This document shows positions 9,258 to 16,816 of a stretch of DNA of 64,000 nucleotides, in pieces. Below the pieces are notes generated by a model that was given only the letters and a program-made list of their open reading frames with translations, ran no database searches and was not told where the DNA came from. This stretch comes from an uncultured Flavobacteriaceae bacterium (GTDB taxonomy: Bacteria > Bacteroidota > Bacteroidia > Flavobacteriales > Flavobacteriaceae). The DNA lies in the NCBI GenBank assembly GCA_947501845.1, contig CANMXP010000011.1, positions 115,582-179,581 of the forward strand, written 5' to 3'. Every line of letters starts with the position of its first letter. Positions within the stretch are counted from its first letter, which is position 1. The position numbers and the translations under genes are program-made.

Positions 9258-11078
9258 CTATTTTCTAATCAAATTAATCGTAGTAGTTCTATGTTCTAAT
9301 AAAATACTTGAAGCCTCTACCGCATCACCTTTAACTGGATTTAATGAAAACAATGCTCTGGAAATAGGCGAGATGAAGTGGTATTCTATTTTATTTCTGA
9401 TGCCTCTACCACCATTATTTAAATCGGCAATAGATAATTCCTTAAGCGTTTGCATCACTTTTTGCTGAAGATGAAGTGAAATACCTAGTTGTTTTTGAAT
9501 GGCATTGATATGGTTTTCCATCATCATATCAAAGATCATTTTACCAACATCTTTTCTTATGAAATCAAAAACAATAATATTATCTCCAATTCTATTCAGT
9601 AGTTCGGGACGGTTTAAATCCAATTTAAAATACCGCTCAATTTCATGCTTCACTTTCTTTTCTACAGTTTCAAACGTATCTTCAAAAGTCACATTTGGAA
9701 AACGTTCTCCTGTTGGCGATTTTTTATAAATTCCTAAGTTGGAAGTAAAAATAATTAGAGTTTCAGAAAAATAGACCTTGTCACCTCTTCCACTTGTAAG
9801 TACGCCATCATCTAAAATCTGTAGAAATTTATCTAATATTCTGGGATGTGCTTTTTCAATTTCGTCAAACAATACCACGCTAAAAGGTTTTTCCCTTACT
9901 GCATTGGTAAGTTCACCACCAACATCATACCCTACATAGCCTGGAGGTGCTCCAATAAGTCTTTGGTCAGAATGTTCAGCACTAAACTCAGACATATCAA
10001 ACCTAATATATGCGCTTTCATCACCAAATAGAAGGCTAGTAAGTGTTTTGGCTAACTCTGTTTTTCCCACACCCGTTGGTCCTGCTAAGAAAACAACACC
10101 TCTGGGACGATTATTTCTTTTTGAAGAACCAACACCTGTTATGGCTCTTTTTACAATATCCATGATATGTAGAACCGAATGATTCTGCCCTTTTACCCGC
10201 TTTCTTATAAAAGTTTCTCCGTTCTTTATTTTTTCTCTATCAATTTTAACCCAGGGATCTTCGGTTACACCTACTTTATATCTTCTCACCGCATCGGCAA
10301 TAAACGAAATAGGAATAGACTCAGCTCTGGCCAATTCTATAATTGCTACCAAATCTAATAACAATAATCCTTCGGTTTCATCAACAAAATCTGTAACTAT
10401 CTTGCTTACTTCAGCTTTATTTTGAGACAGATTTTCAACAATAGGTTCTACCAGCCTTCTTCGAGCAATGTAGTCTGGTTTACCAATAGGGATATGCCTT
10501 ATTTTAGGATTATTGACAATCATCCAATCAGGTAAATCTCCTTCCTTATCTACAATCCAAATAACCGTATTATAAAATGGGCTAGGTGGGTTTCCATAAG
10601 GCCTGGTTTCTGTAGTTTGTGATAGAATATGCGCTAAACTAAAGGTGTCATGTTCAGTTTTTATTAAATTTTCAGCATTCATTAAAAATTGAGAAGCAAA
10701 ATCCACAATTAAGGCAATAGGTTCATCGGGATAATTAACTATAGATTGCAATACCTTATTAAAGGTTTCCAAATTATGGTAAATTGTATCCTGCTGAAGT
10801 GGAATATGTAATTTTTGAAATAACGCCTTTTTTTCTTCAGGGGTTCCTGAATAAAATGGAATGTCAAAACCATTTAGAGGGTTATAATAGGCAATGTGCT
10901 TGTATCCTATATTTTTTAGTTCGACATCAATGGCATTTTCTAGTCTGTGCCAACTAAAACCGCCAAAATCATTTTTTATTAACTGAAAATCTTTAATGTT
11001 ACCTGATAGAATAAATTGACTTTTTAGAGGAAGGAATCTTCTGAAATCCTGTAGCCATCTCACCTTAGTGTCATTCAT
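9258..11078 (-). CDS. ClpA/ClpB-like AAA+ ATPase
   Basis: This 606-residue protein is the first gene of the operon. The C-terminal half is a clear ClpB D2-type AAA+ module: Walker A GPTGVGKTEL (about 334-343), a GAPPGYVGYD pore-loop segment, Walker B VVLFDEIEKAH (about 400-410), sensor 1 IIFTSNLG and a D2-small C-terminal domain with RPELLNRIGDNIIVF. The N-terminal half (about 20-240) looks like a degenerate AAA domain: it has strand-like ALIVDFAS and NTVIWIVDK segments but no Walker A. There is no Clp N-domain and no ClpP-binding loop that I can see. It probably remodels or disassembles protein or nucleoprotein targets for the operon. A TATATTTG promoter element lies at 11129-11136. Confidence 0.85.
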   Translation of the reverse strand: MNDTKVRWLQDFRRFLPLKSQFILSGNIKDFQLIKNDFGGFSWHRLENAIDVELKNIGYKHIAYYNPLNGFDIPFYSGTPEEKKALFQKLHIPLQQDTIYHNLETFNKVLQSIVNYPDEPIALIVDFASQFLMNAENLIKTEHDTFSLAHILSQTTETRPYGNPPSPFYNTVIWIVDKEGDLPDWMIVNNPKIRHIPIGKPDYIARRRLVEPIVENLSQNKAEVSKIVTDFVDETEGLLLLDLVAIIELARAESIPISFIADAVRRYKVGVTEDPWVKIDREKIKNGETFIRKRVKGQNHSVLHIMDIVKRAITGVGSSKRNNRPRGVVFLAGPTGVGKTELAKTLTSLLFGDESAYIRFDMSEFSAEHSDQRLIGAPPGYVGYDVGGELTNAVREKPFSVVLFDEIEKAHPRILDKFLQILDDGVLTSGRGDKVYFSETLIIFTSNLGIYKKSPTGERFPNVTFEDTFETVEKKVKHEIERYFKLDLNRPELLNRIGDNIIVFDFIRKDVGKMIFDMMMENHINAIQKQLGISLHLQQKVMQTLKELSIADLNNGGRGIRNKIEYHFISPISRALFSLNPVKGDAVEASSILLEHRTTTINLIRK

Positions 11079-11128
11079 TGTTTGTGATTAATTTTAAAAA
11101 GTAGGATCTAAAATTCTTTATGTCCTCT

Positions 11129-11136
11129 CAAATATA
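11129..11136 (-). promoter_or_regulatory. Promoter -7 element for four-gene operon
   Basis: On the minus strand this reads TATATTTG, matching the Bacteroidota -7 consensus TAnnTTTG. It lies 50 bases upstream of the AAA+ start codon. I see no convincing -33 TTG. Confidence 0.5.
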
Positions 11137-11139
11137 ATT

Positions 11140-11485
11140 GATTCTATAGAATTTAATACGAATTTGATTCATTTTGAATATTGATAATTGTTATAATCAA
11201 AAAAGAATAGTTATATAAAGCTTGCAGCAAGATTAATCAAGAGTGTATTTGAGACTTGCTTTTAATTAGTCATAGTTTGTACAGGGAGAATACTAGCATT
11301 ATTAAGAAATATAGAGCACTAATAGAAACCTAAAAGATCTATTTAGTTTGAGTATATATTTTGAGCTGTATAAAAAAATCTTGATTAATTGTATGATTAT
11401 CGAGGGTTTATAGTTTATAACAGTGGTTGCGCTTGGGCTCATCTGTATTGCGCTCGATACAGGCTTCTCATCCAAAATATTTTAA
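11140..11485. other. Intergenic region without recognisable gene
   Basis: This AT-rich stretch lies upstream of the operon and downstream of the tRNA terminator. I find no coding frame, RNA or repeat that I can support in it. It may carry distal regulatory sequence. Confidence 0.5.
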
Positions 11486-11489
11486 ACAA

Positions 11490-11515
11490 AAAACCCTTCT
11501 TTTTAGAAGGGTTTT
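11490..11515 (-). terminator. Terminator after tRNA
   Basis: On the minus strand AAAACCCTTCT pairs with AGAAGGGTTTT across a short A-rich loop and is followed by TTG and a T-rich run. It starts 6 bases after the tRNA 3' end. Confidence 0.85.
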
Positions 11516-11520
11516 AAGCG

Positions 11521-11594
11521 TGGTCCCACTTGGGCTCGAACCAAGGACCCCCTGATTATGAGTCAGGTGCTCTAACCAGCTGAGCTATGGGACC
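11521..11594 (-). tRNA. tRNA with CAT anticodon, probably tRNA-Ile2
   Basis: The 74-nt cloverleaf reads on the minus strand as acceptor GGTCCCA/TGGGACC, D arm GCTC/GAGC, anticodon stem CCTGA/TCAGG with loop CTCATAA, and T arm CTTGG/CCAAG. The anticodon is CAT. Elongator Met and lysidine-modified Ile2 tRNAs share this loop. The C4-G69 and C5-G68 acceptor pairs seen here are TilS recognition features known from E. coli tRNA-Ile2, so Ile2 is favoured. CCA is not encoded. Confidence 0.9.
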
Positions 11595-11643
11595 GAAATT
11601 GGAGTGCAATATTACTATTTATTTTATTTCTTAGCAAGAAAAA

Positions 11644-12048
11644 TTAACCCTTTATCTCTTGACACAACTCAATTAAAACTCCATTTGAAGATTTTGGGTG
11701 TAAAAAAGCTACCAACTTATTGTCTGCGCCTCTTTTTGGCGTTTCATTTAAAACTTTAAACCCCTCATTTTTAAGACGTTTAATTTCTGCTTCAATATCG
11801 GTAACATCAAAAGCAATATGATGAATGCCTTCTCCTTTTTTATTTATAAATTTTGCTATGGGACTGTCTTCATTGGTTGCCTCTAATAATTCAATCTTAT
11901 TCTCACCAACTTTAAAAAAAGATGTATTAACACCTTCACTTTCTACTTCTTCTATTTTATAATGAGGTTCGCCAAATAGTTTGGAAAACAATTCATTGGA
12001 ATTTTCAAGGTTTTTTACTGCAATTCCTATGTGTTCAATTTTATTCAT
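11644..12048 (-). CDS. mce: Methylmalonyl-CoA epimerase
   Basis: From ATG at 12048 this gives 134 residues starting MNKIEHIGIAVKNLENS, the usual length and N-terminus of the family; a longer frame to 12093 adds an unlikely 15-residue tail. It has the vicinal-oxygen-chelate (glyoxalase) fold, with metal ligands expected from His in EHIGIAV, His in IHHIAFDV and the Glu of VLIELCQE. The enzyme interconverts the (S) and (R) epimers of methylmalonyl-CoA in the cytoplasm, between propionyl-CoA and succinyl-CoA metabolism. It lies just upstream of the tRNA on the same strand and is divergent from rbfA. Confidence 0.92.
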   Translation of the reverse strand: MNKIEHIGIAVKNLENSNELFSKLFGEPHYKIEEVESEGVNTSFFKVGENKIELLEATNEDSPIAKFINKKGEGIHHIAFDVTDIEAEIKRLKNEGFKVLNETPKRGADNKLVAFLHPKSSNGVLIELCQEIKG

Positions 12049-12124
12049 TCTTAATTTCTTAATGCATTTATAGTCAAGATACAAATTATGCAAAGCAAAA
12101 GTAAGATAATCTTTAAATATCTGT

Positions 12125-12132
12125 TATTTTTG
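12125..12132 (+). promoter_or_regulatory. Possible -7 element immediately before rbfA
   Basis: TATTTTTG fits TAnnTTTG and ends only 4 bases before the rbfA ATG at 12137. If used, transcription would begin at or next to the A of the ATG, giving a leaderless message. The match could be chance in AT-rich DNA. Confidence 0.35.
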
Positions 12133-12136
12133 CAAT

Positions 12137-12532
12137 ATGGAGGAAAGCCAAAGACAAAAAAAAATAGGATCCGTTTTACAACGCGATCTGGTTGAGGTAC
12201 TGCAGGGTGCAGCTACCCAAGGCGGCATGCAAGGTATATTAATATCGGTATCTAAAGTTAAAGTAACCGTAGATTTATCGGTTGCTAAAATCTATTTAAG
12301 TATCTTTCCAAATAATAAAGCTAAAGAACTTCTTGAAGGTATAAAGTCCAATACCCCTTTAATTAGACACGAATTAGCACAACGAACCAAACATCAATTA
12401 AGACGGATGCCTAATTTAGAATTTTTTATAGACGATTCTTTAGAGTACATCGATCAAATAGAAAAATCTTTAAAAGGAGAAGAAAACCCTATAAAAGACC
12501 CCAATATTTTAGATAAAAGAAAAAAGTCCTAA
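12137..12532 (+). CDS. rbfA: Ribosome-binding factor A
   Basis: This 131-residue protein matches RbfA in length and in its KH-like fold: QRQKKIGSVLQRDLVEVLQ at the N-terminus, then ISVSKVKVTVDLSVAKIYLSIF and a central RTKHQLRRMPNLEFFIDDS. It binds the 30S subunit near helix 1 of 16S rRNA during late maturation and cold adaptation. An FtsX-type permease follows after 36 bases and is probably co-transcribed, an arrangement I believe is common in Flavobacteriaceae. Confidence 0.93.
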   Translation: MEESQRQKKIGSVLQRDLVEVLQGAATQGGMQGILISVSKVKVTVDLSVAKIYLSIFPNNKAKELLEGIKSNTPLIRHELAQRTKHQLRRMPNLEFFIDDSLEYIDQIEKSLKGEENPIKDPNILDKRKKS

Positions 12533-12568
12533 CCAACCTAAAACCCATTTTTCTTACTTAGTATAAAT

Positions 12569-13774
12569 ATGCATTTCCCACTATACATAGCAAAACGTTA
12601 TCTACGCTCCAAAAGCACGAACAATGCTATTAACTTTATAAGCATTATTGCCATTATTGGTGTTATACTGGGTGCGGCATCATTATTTATTGTGCTATCT
12701 GGTTTTGCTGGTCTTAAGGATTTTACACTCGAATTTTCCAGTATTGTAGACCCTGACTTAAAAGCGGAATCTTCAGTTGGTAAATCATTTATTTTAACCG
12801 AAGAAGATATTTCTAAGCTAAATAATCTGGAAGAAATCGCATTATTCTCCAAGACTATCGAAGAACGTGTTGCAATTACCTGTAACGATAAAAACTATTT
12901 AGCAACTATTAAAGGGGTTGATGGGAACTTTAAAGATGTTGTTAATATTGAGTCGAAAATAGACCATGGCGATTGGTTAAGTCAAAAATCCAACCATATC
13001 GTAGTGGGATGGGGCATTTCAAACAACTTATCATTAGGTGTTTTAGATTTATCAAAAACCATAAACATCTACGTCCCCAAACCTGGAAAGGGACAAATAA
13101 CATCCTATAAAAAAGCATTCAATACCGTTAAGGCTATTAATGTTGGTGTATTTTATATAAACGAAACATTAAACGACACCTATGTCTATGCATCCTTAGA
13201 TTTGGCCAAAAACCTTTTAAGTTATAGTCCCAATCAAGTATCTGCAGTAGAATTTAAACTTAATGACGGTGTTGATGAGGCTGTTGCCAAGCAAAAAATA
13301 AGAGAGGCCTTAGGCCCTAAGGTTGTTGTAAAAAATAGAACACAGCTTAATGATGCGCTTTATAGAATGTTAAACACCGAAAACCTTGCTGTGTATTTAA
13401 TATTTACATTGGTACTAATTATTGCCTTTTTTAATGTTATTGGGTCTTTAATTATGATGATGTTAGATAAAAAGAGGAGCCTGAGCACGCTTTTTAACAT
13501 GGGAGCAACCATAAAAGATATTCGTAAAATTTTCTTTTTACAGGGAAGCTTAATGAGTATTATAGGTGGGTTTATAGGCTTGGGGGTCGCACTAATAGTT
13601 ACAGTACTTCAAAAAGTATTTGGTTTGATTATGATAACACCCTCGTTAGCCTATCCAATGACCATAAAAGTTGAAAACTTCTTTATTGTTTTTATAACCA
13701 TTTCGGTTCTAGGGAGTGTAGCCTCTAAAATTGCATCTGTAAGAATTTCAAAATCCTTAGTAAAGAATTACTAA
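12569..13774 (+). CDS. FtsX/LolE-type ABC transporter permease
   Basis: This 401-residue protein has an N-terminal transmembrane helix (about 24-47, after MHFPLYIAKRYLRSKST), a large periplasmic MacB-like domain (about 50-265), and three C-terminal membrane helices around 275-300, 325-350 and 370-392. This is the topology of the MacB/FtsX/LolC-E family. LolC/E members extract lipoproteins from the inner membrane with a LolD ATPase. No ATPase gene is adjacent, as is usual when LolD is encoded elsewhere. The assignment to lipoprotein release rather than another MacB function is inferred from family resemblance. Confidence 0.85.
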   Translation: MHFPLYIAKRYLRSKSTNNAINFISIIAIIGVILGAASLFIVLSGFAGLKDFTLEFSSIVDPDLKAESSVGKSFILTEEDISKLNNLEEIALFSKTIEERVAITCNDKNYLATIKGVDGNFKDVVNIESKIDHGDWLSQKSNHIVVGWGISNNLSLGVLDLSKTINIYVPKPGKGQITSYKKAFNTVKAINVGVFYINETLNDTYVYASLDLAKNLLSYSPNQVSAVEFKLNDGVDEAVAKQKIREALGPKVVVKNRTQLNDALYRMLNTENLAVYLIFTLVLIIAFFNVIGSLIMMMLDKKRSLSTLFNMGATIKDIRKIFFLQGSLMSIIGGFIGLGVALIVTVLQKVFGLIMITPSLAYPMTIKVENFFIVFITISVLGSVASKIASVRISKSLVKNY

Positions 13775-13797
13775 TTTAAACGAATTCTCGAAGTAAA

Positions 13798-14811
13798 CTA
13801 TTCAGTAAATTGATAATCTGAAAATTTTTCCAACACCTCATCAAAAGCTGCAAATACATCAGCCGAACGATCGCTGGTTACCATTTTCATGCGGTAGTCT
13901 TTAAAATGTGGAATGCCTTTAAAATAATTTGTATAGTGCCTACGGGTTTCAAAAACACCTAAAATTTCTCCTTTCCAGTCAATCGACATTTGCAAGTGCC
14001 TGCGAGCTGCTTCAACACGATCGGCTAAAGAAATAGGCGCTAAATGCTCGCCTGTTTTAAAGTAATGTTTTACCTGTTTAAAAAACCAAGGGTTACCAAT
14101 ACTTGCGCGGCCAATCATAGCACCGTCAAGCCCATAGCTATCACGCATTTCTACAGCTTTTTCAGGTGTATCAACATCGCCATTTCCAAACACAGGAATG
14201 TGCATACGCGGATTATTTTTAACCTCTGCTATTGGTTTCCAGTCGGCACTGCCTTTATACATTTGTGCACGGGTACGGCCATGTATTGCAATGGCTTTAC
14301 AACCAACATCCTGTAACCTCTCAGCCACCTCAACAATTCTTATAGAGTCGTGATCCCACCCTAAACGGGTTTTTACAGTTATAGGAATATCTGAACGTTT
14401 AACCATTTCCGCCGTGAGTTTCTCCATCAAACATATATCCTTTAAAATACCTGCTCCAGCCCCCTTGCTCACTACTTTTTTTACAGGACATCCAAAATTA
14501 ATATCGATAATGTCTGGTTTAGAAGCCGAAACAATATCAATGGTTTGAAGCATGCTGTCCAGATTCGCTCCAAAAATTTGTATCCCTACAGGACGTTCCT
14601 TTTCATAAATATCTAATTTCATAACGCTTTTTGCAGCATTACGAATTAAACCTTCACTAGATACAAACTCGGTATATACAACATCGGCTCCTTGCTCCTT
14701 GCATAAAGCTCGAAACGGCGGATCGCTAACATCTTCCATAGGAGCCAAGAGCAATGGAAATTCAGGAAGTTCTATGTTGTCTATTTTTACCACGTTGTAA
14801 ATTTTGGGCAA
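13798..14811 (-). CDS. dusB: tRNA-dihydrouridine synthase B
   Basis: This 337-residue TIM-barrel flavoenzyme reduces uridine to dihydrouridine in the D loop of tRNAs. Visible signatures are LAPMEDVSDPPFR at the N-terminus, DINFGCPVKKV with the catalytic Cys near residue 109, TVKTRLGWD, IAIHGRTRAQMYKG and GDGAMIGR-type FMN phosphate binding (DGAMIGRASIGNPWFF). The length and the GILKD segment fit the DusB subfamily. It is convergent with the permease gene and followed upstream by a T9SS cargo gene on the same strand. Confidence 0.93.
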   Translation of the reverse strand: MPKIYNVVKIDNIELPEFPLLLAPMEDVSDPPFRALCKEQGADVVYTEFVSSEGLIRNAAKSVMKLDIYEKERPVGIQIFGANLDSMLQTIDIVSASKPDIIDINFGCPVKKVVSKGAGAGILKDICLMEKLTAEMVKRSDIPITVKTRLGWDHDSIRIVEVAERLQDVGCKAIAIHGRTRAQMYKGSADWKPIAEVKNNPRMHIPVFGNGDVDTPEKAVEMRDSYGLDGAMIGRASIGNPWFFKQVKHYFKTGEHLAPISLADRVEAARRHLQMSIDWKGEILGVFETRRHYTNYFKGIPHFKDYRMKMVTSDRSADVFAAFDEVLEKFSDYQFTE

Positions 14812-14893
14812 AATTACTGTTTTTTAATCAAACAGAAACAAAGCCAGAAACAAAGCCAGAAACAAAGTAACTCTAAAGTTTCATTGTAAAAAA

Positions 14894-16012
14894 TCATCTC
14901 TTAACAATTTTTTTTATCTGAGAAGCCCCCTTTTTCAAATTAATTTTAACAATATAAATGCCTTGATTAAAAATATTCATATCAACGCTCATGCTATTTC
15001 CTTTATAAAGTTGTACTAATTTAGTATCGTATATTTCAATGGAATTTACATTTTCACTTCTTATATTTAAAAACGTATCCACTGGATTTGGATACAATAC
15101 AATGTCATTTTCTATAATAGCGCCCTTTGAAGACAAAGCAACATCGTTGGTCGAAAACGAAATTAATTTAGCATAGTCTGAAATAGGAGAGATGTTAAAT
15201 GATTCTGATGTTATAAAATACCTGTTTTCATTAACAAATGTGATAGCTTCTGTTTGTTCAAACCCAAATGAAGAAAGCAATGTTTGTGTATTTGTACCAG
15301 AAAAAATATCGTTTCCATTAAAATTTTCACTAACCCAGACAAAAGACCGTAAAATCTCTGTATACCCTACTAAAAAAAGTTTTTTGGTTAATGGGTTATA
15401 GGTGCCTCCAGAAATTAACCCGCCACTATTTAAAGTTGTAGACAACACCGACAAAGTATATACCCCTTGTGCTTTGGGGACCAAATATGCTTTTGTTATA
15501 CCATCAACCCAATTTTTACTAAACAATAACAGGTTTGTTTCATCAAAAGAAACGAGTGTTTCGGAATCCCATTCCGTATTGTTTGGATTAGCTGTAAAAT
15601 CTGTTTGGGAAGCATAACTAAAGGCAATTGTTTCTGCTGTTACACTCGTAGTATTTAAAAAATCGGTTTTATTAATTTTATAAATCTTTAAATCTGTTCT
15701 ATTCCCGTTATTGTTTCCTATATCTCCAACATAAATACTTGTATCATCTTGGGTAATATCCTCCCAGTCTACATTTGTAGCATTTGAAATGGTAACTGTT
15801 CTTGTAACTAGACCAGAAATAGTATCTAATTCGAAAAGCTTGTTTTCACCCCCAGAATCATTATGGGTAATGAGCTTATTATTAAAAAAAATAGCTCCCG
15901 AAGATTCGATTAAATTTTTTGGCAATGCAAATTTTTCAACAGCAGCATCTATCTGACTTGTGGCACTATATGCCCCAAAAACAATAACTATTATTGAAAT
16001 TATAACTTTCAC
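14894..16012 (-). CDS. Secreted protein with T9SS sorting domain
   Basis: The 372-residue product starts with a signal peptide (MKVIISIIVIVFGAYSATSQ). The body (about 25-290) has repeated short beta segments such as NVDWEDITQDD and YVGDIGNNNG, resembling beta-propeller esterase-like or PE-PGRS-like secreted proteins of Bacteroidota. The last 75 residues are a type A type IX secretion sorting domain: VLYPNPVDTFLNI, SIEIYDTK, then GIYIVKI and a basic end IKKIVKR. It should be exported to the cell surface or medium. No catalytic motif was recognised. The proximity to dusB appears incidental. Confidence 0.85.
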   Translation of the reverse strand: MKVIISIIVIVFGAYSATSQIDAAVEKFALPKNLIESSGAIFFNNKLITHNDSGGENKLFELDTISGLVTRTVTISNATNVDWEDITQDDTSIYVGDIGNNNGNRTDLKIYKINKTDFLNTTSVTAETIAFSYASQTDFTANPNNTEWDSETLVSFDETNLLLFSKNWVDGITKAYLVPKAQGVYTLSVLSTTLNSGGLISGGTYNPLTKKLFLVGYTEILRSFVWVSENFNGNDIFSGTNTQTLLSSFGFEQTEAITFVNENRYFITSESFNISPISDYAKLISFSTNDVALSSKGAIIENDIVLYPNPVDTFLNIRSENVNSIEIYDTKLVQLYKGNSMSVDMNIFNQGIYIVKINLKKGASQIKKIVKR

Positions 16013-16081
16013 GAATTAAATATCTTACAAACAACAAAGTTAGCGTAAAAAATTCGGCTATATTTATGAAAAATTAATGCC

Positions 16082-16816
16082 TTGCAGATTCCTTTTGAGC
16101 CTCAATTATTTACTTACAGTATAAATATTCACCTTATTTTAGAGTACTTAGCATTCTTTATAGCTTTTCGGTACTACGTGTTTTTAAGAAGGCAGAGCAA
16201 CGATATTATTTCATCAAACAATAGACTATCTATCATTTTAGGTGCTGCACTGGGGGCTTTAATAGGCTCTAGATTGGTTGGCTTTTTAGAAAACCCCTTG
16301 GTTAGTATCGCACAAGAAAACATGATTCAATTACTCAACACAAAAACCATAATGGGTGGTTTGTTTGGCGGGTTGCTTGGCGTGGAAATCGCTAAAAAAC
16401 GCATAGGCGAAACTCAATCGTCTGGCGATTTATTTGTGTTTCCTATTATTCTAGGCATTTTTATTGGCAGAATAGGGTGCTTTCTATCTGGGATAAACGA
16501 ATTTACTTATGGCATGGAAACAACTTCATTGTTCGGTATGGATTTGGGAGATGGCCTTATACGTCATCCCGTAGCCTTGTATGAATTGATTTTTTTAATC
16601 GTCCTGTTTATAAGTTTAACGTATATAAAAAACAAAGTGTCCTTAAAAAACGGCGTACTCTTTAAATGGTTTATGATTATCTATTTTACATTCAGGTTTT
16701 TCATAGAATTTTTAAAGCCCAACGTATTTTACCTCTTTGGATTAAGCACGATTCAAATATTATGTCTAATTTGTTTGCTTTATTATCACAAAACCATTTT
16801 TAAATATGCCCGTTAG
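16082..16816 (+). CDS. Lgt-like membrane transferase, atypical
   Basis: This 244-residue multi-pass membrane protein belongs to the prolipoprotein diacylglyceryl transferase fold: about seven hydrophobic segments, a GRIGCFLSGINEFTYG motif at the family signature site, and RHPVALYE in a later segment. The Lgt signature is G-R-x-G-N-F; here the Asn is replaced by Cys, so it is probably a paralogue rather than the housekeeping lgt. The start is a TTG at 16082 (MQIPFEPQLF); an in-frame TGA lies 13 bases upstream and no ATG fits. The gene overlaps the next radical SAM gene by 11 bases. The pairing suggests that it acts on a membrane lipid or lipid-anchored substrate. Confidence 0.75.
   Translation: MQIPFEPQLFTYSINIHLILEYLAFFIAFRYYVFLRRQSNDIISSNNRLSIILGAALGALIGSRLVGFLENPLVSIAQENMIQLLNTKTIMGGLFGGLLGVEIAKKRIGETQSSGDLFVFPIILGIFIGRIGCFLSGINEFTYGMETTSLFGMDLGDGLIRHPVALYELIFLIVLFISLTYIKNKVSLKNGVLFKWFMIIYFTFRFFIEFLKPNVFYLFGLSTIQILCLICLLYYHKTIFKYAR

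Noticed and set aside
1105..11078. Calling the operon a Mokosh system outright
   Set aside because: The kinase-helicase core is similar, but the phospholipase-D part expected for Mokosh is not seen, and a PD-(D/E)XK domain, an AAA+ ATPase, a radical SAM and a coiled-coil protein are present instead.
12598..12852. Antisense frames over core genes, such as this 84-codon one
   Set aside because: They lie opposite clearly conserved genes and have no family features of their own.
16082..16816. Housekeeping lgt
   Set aside because: The family signature Asn is replaced by Cys and the gene is tied to a radical SAM gene, so a paralogue with another role is more likely.
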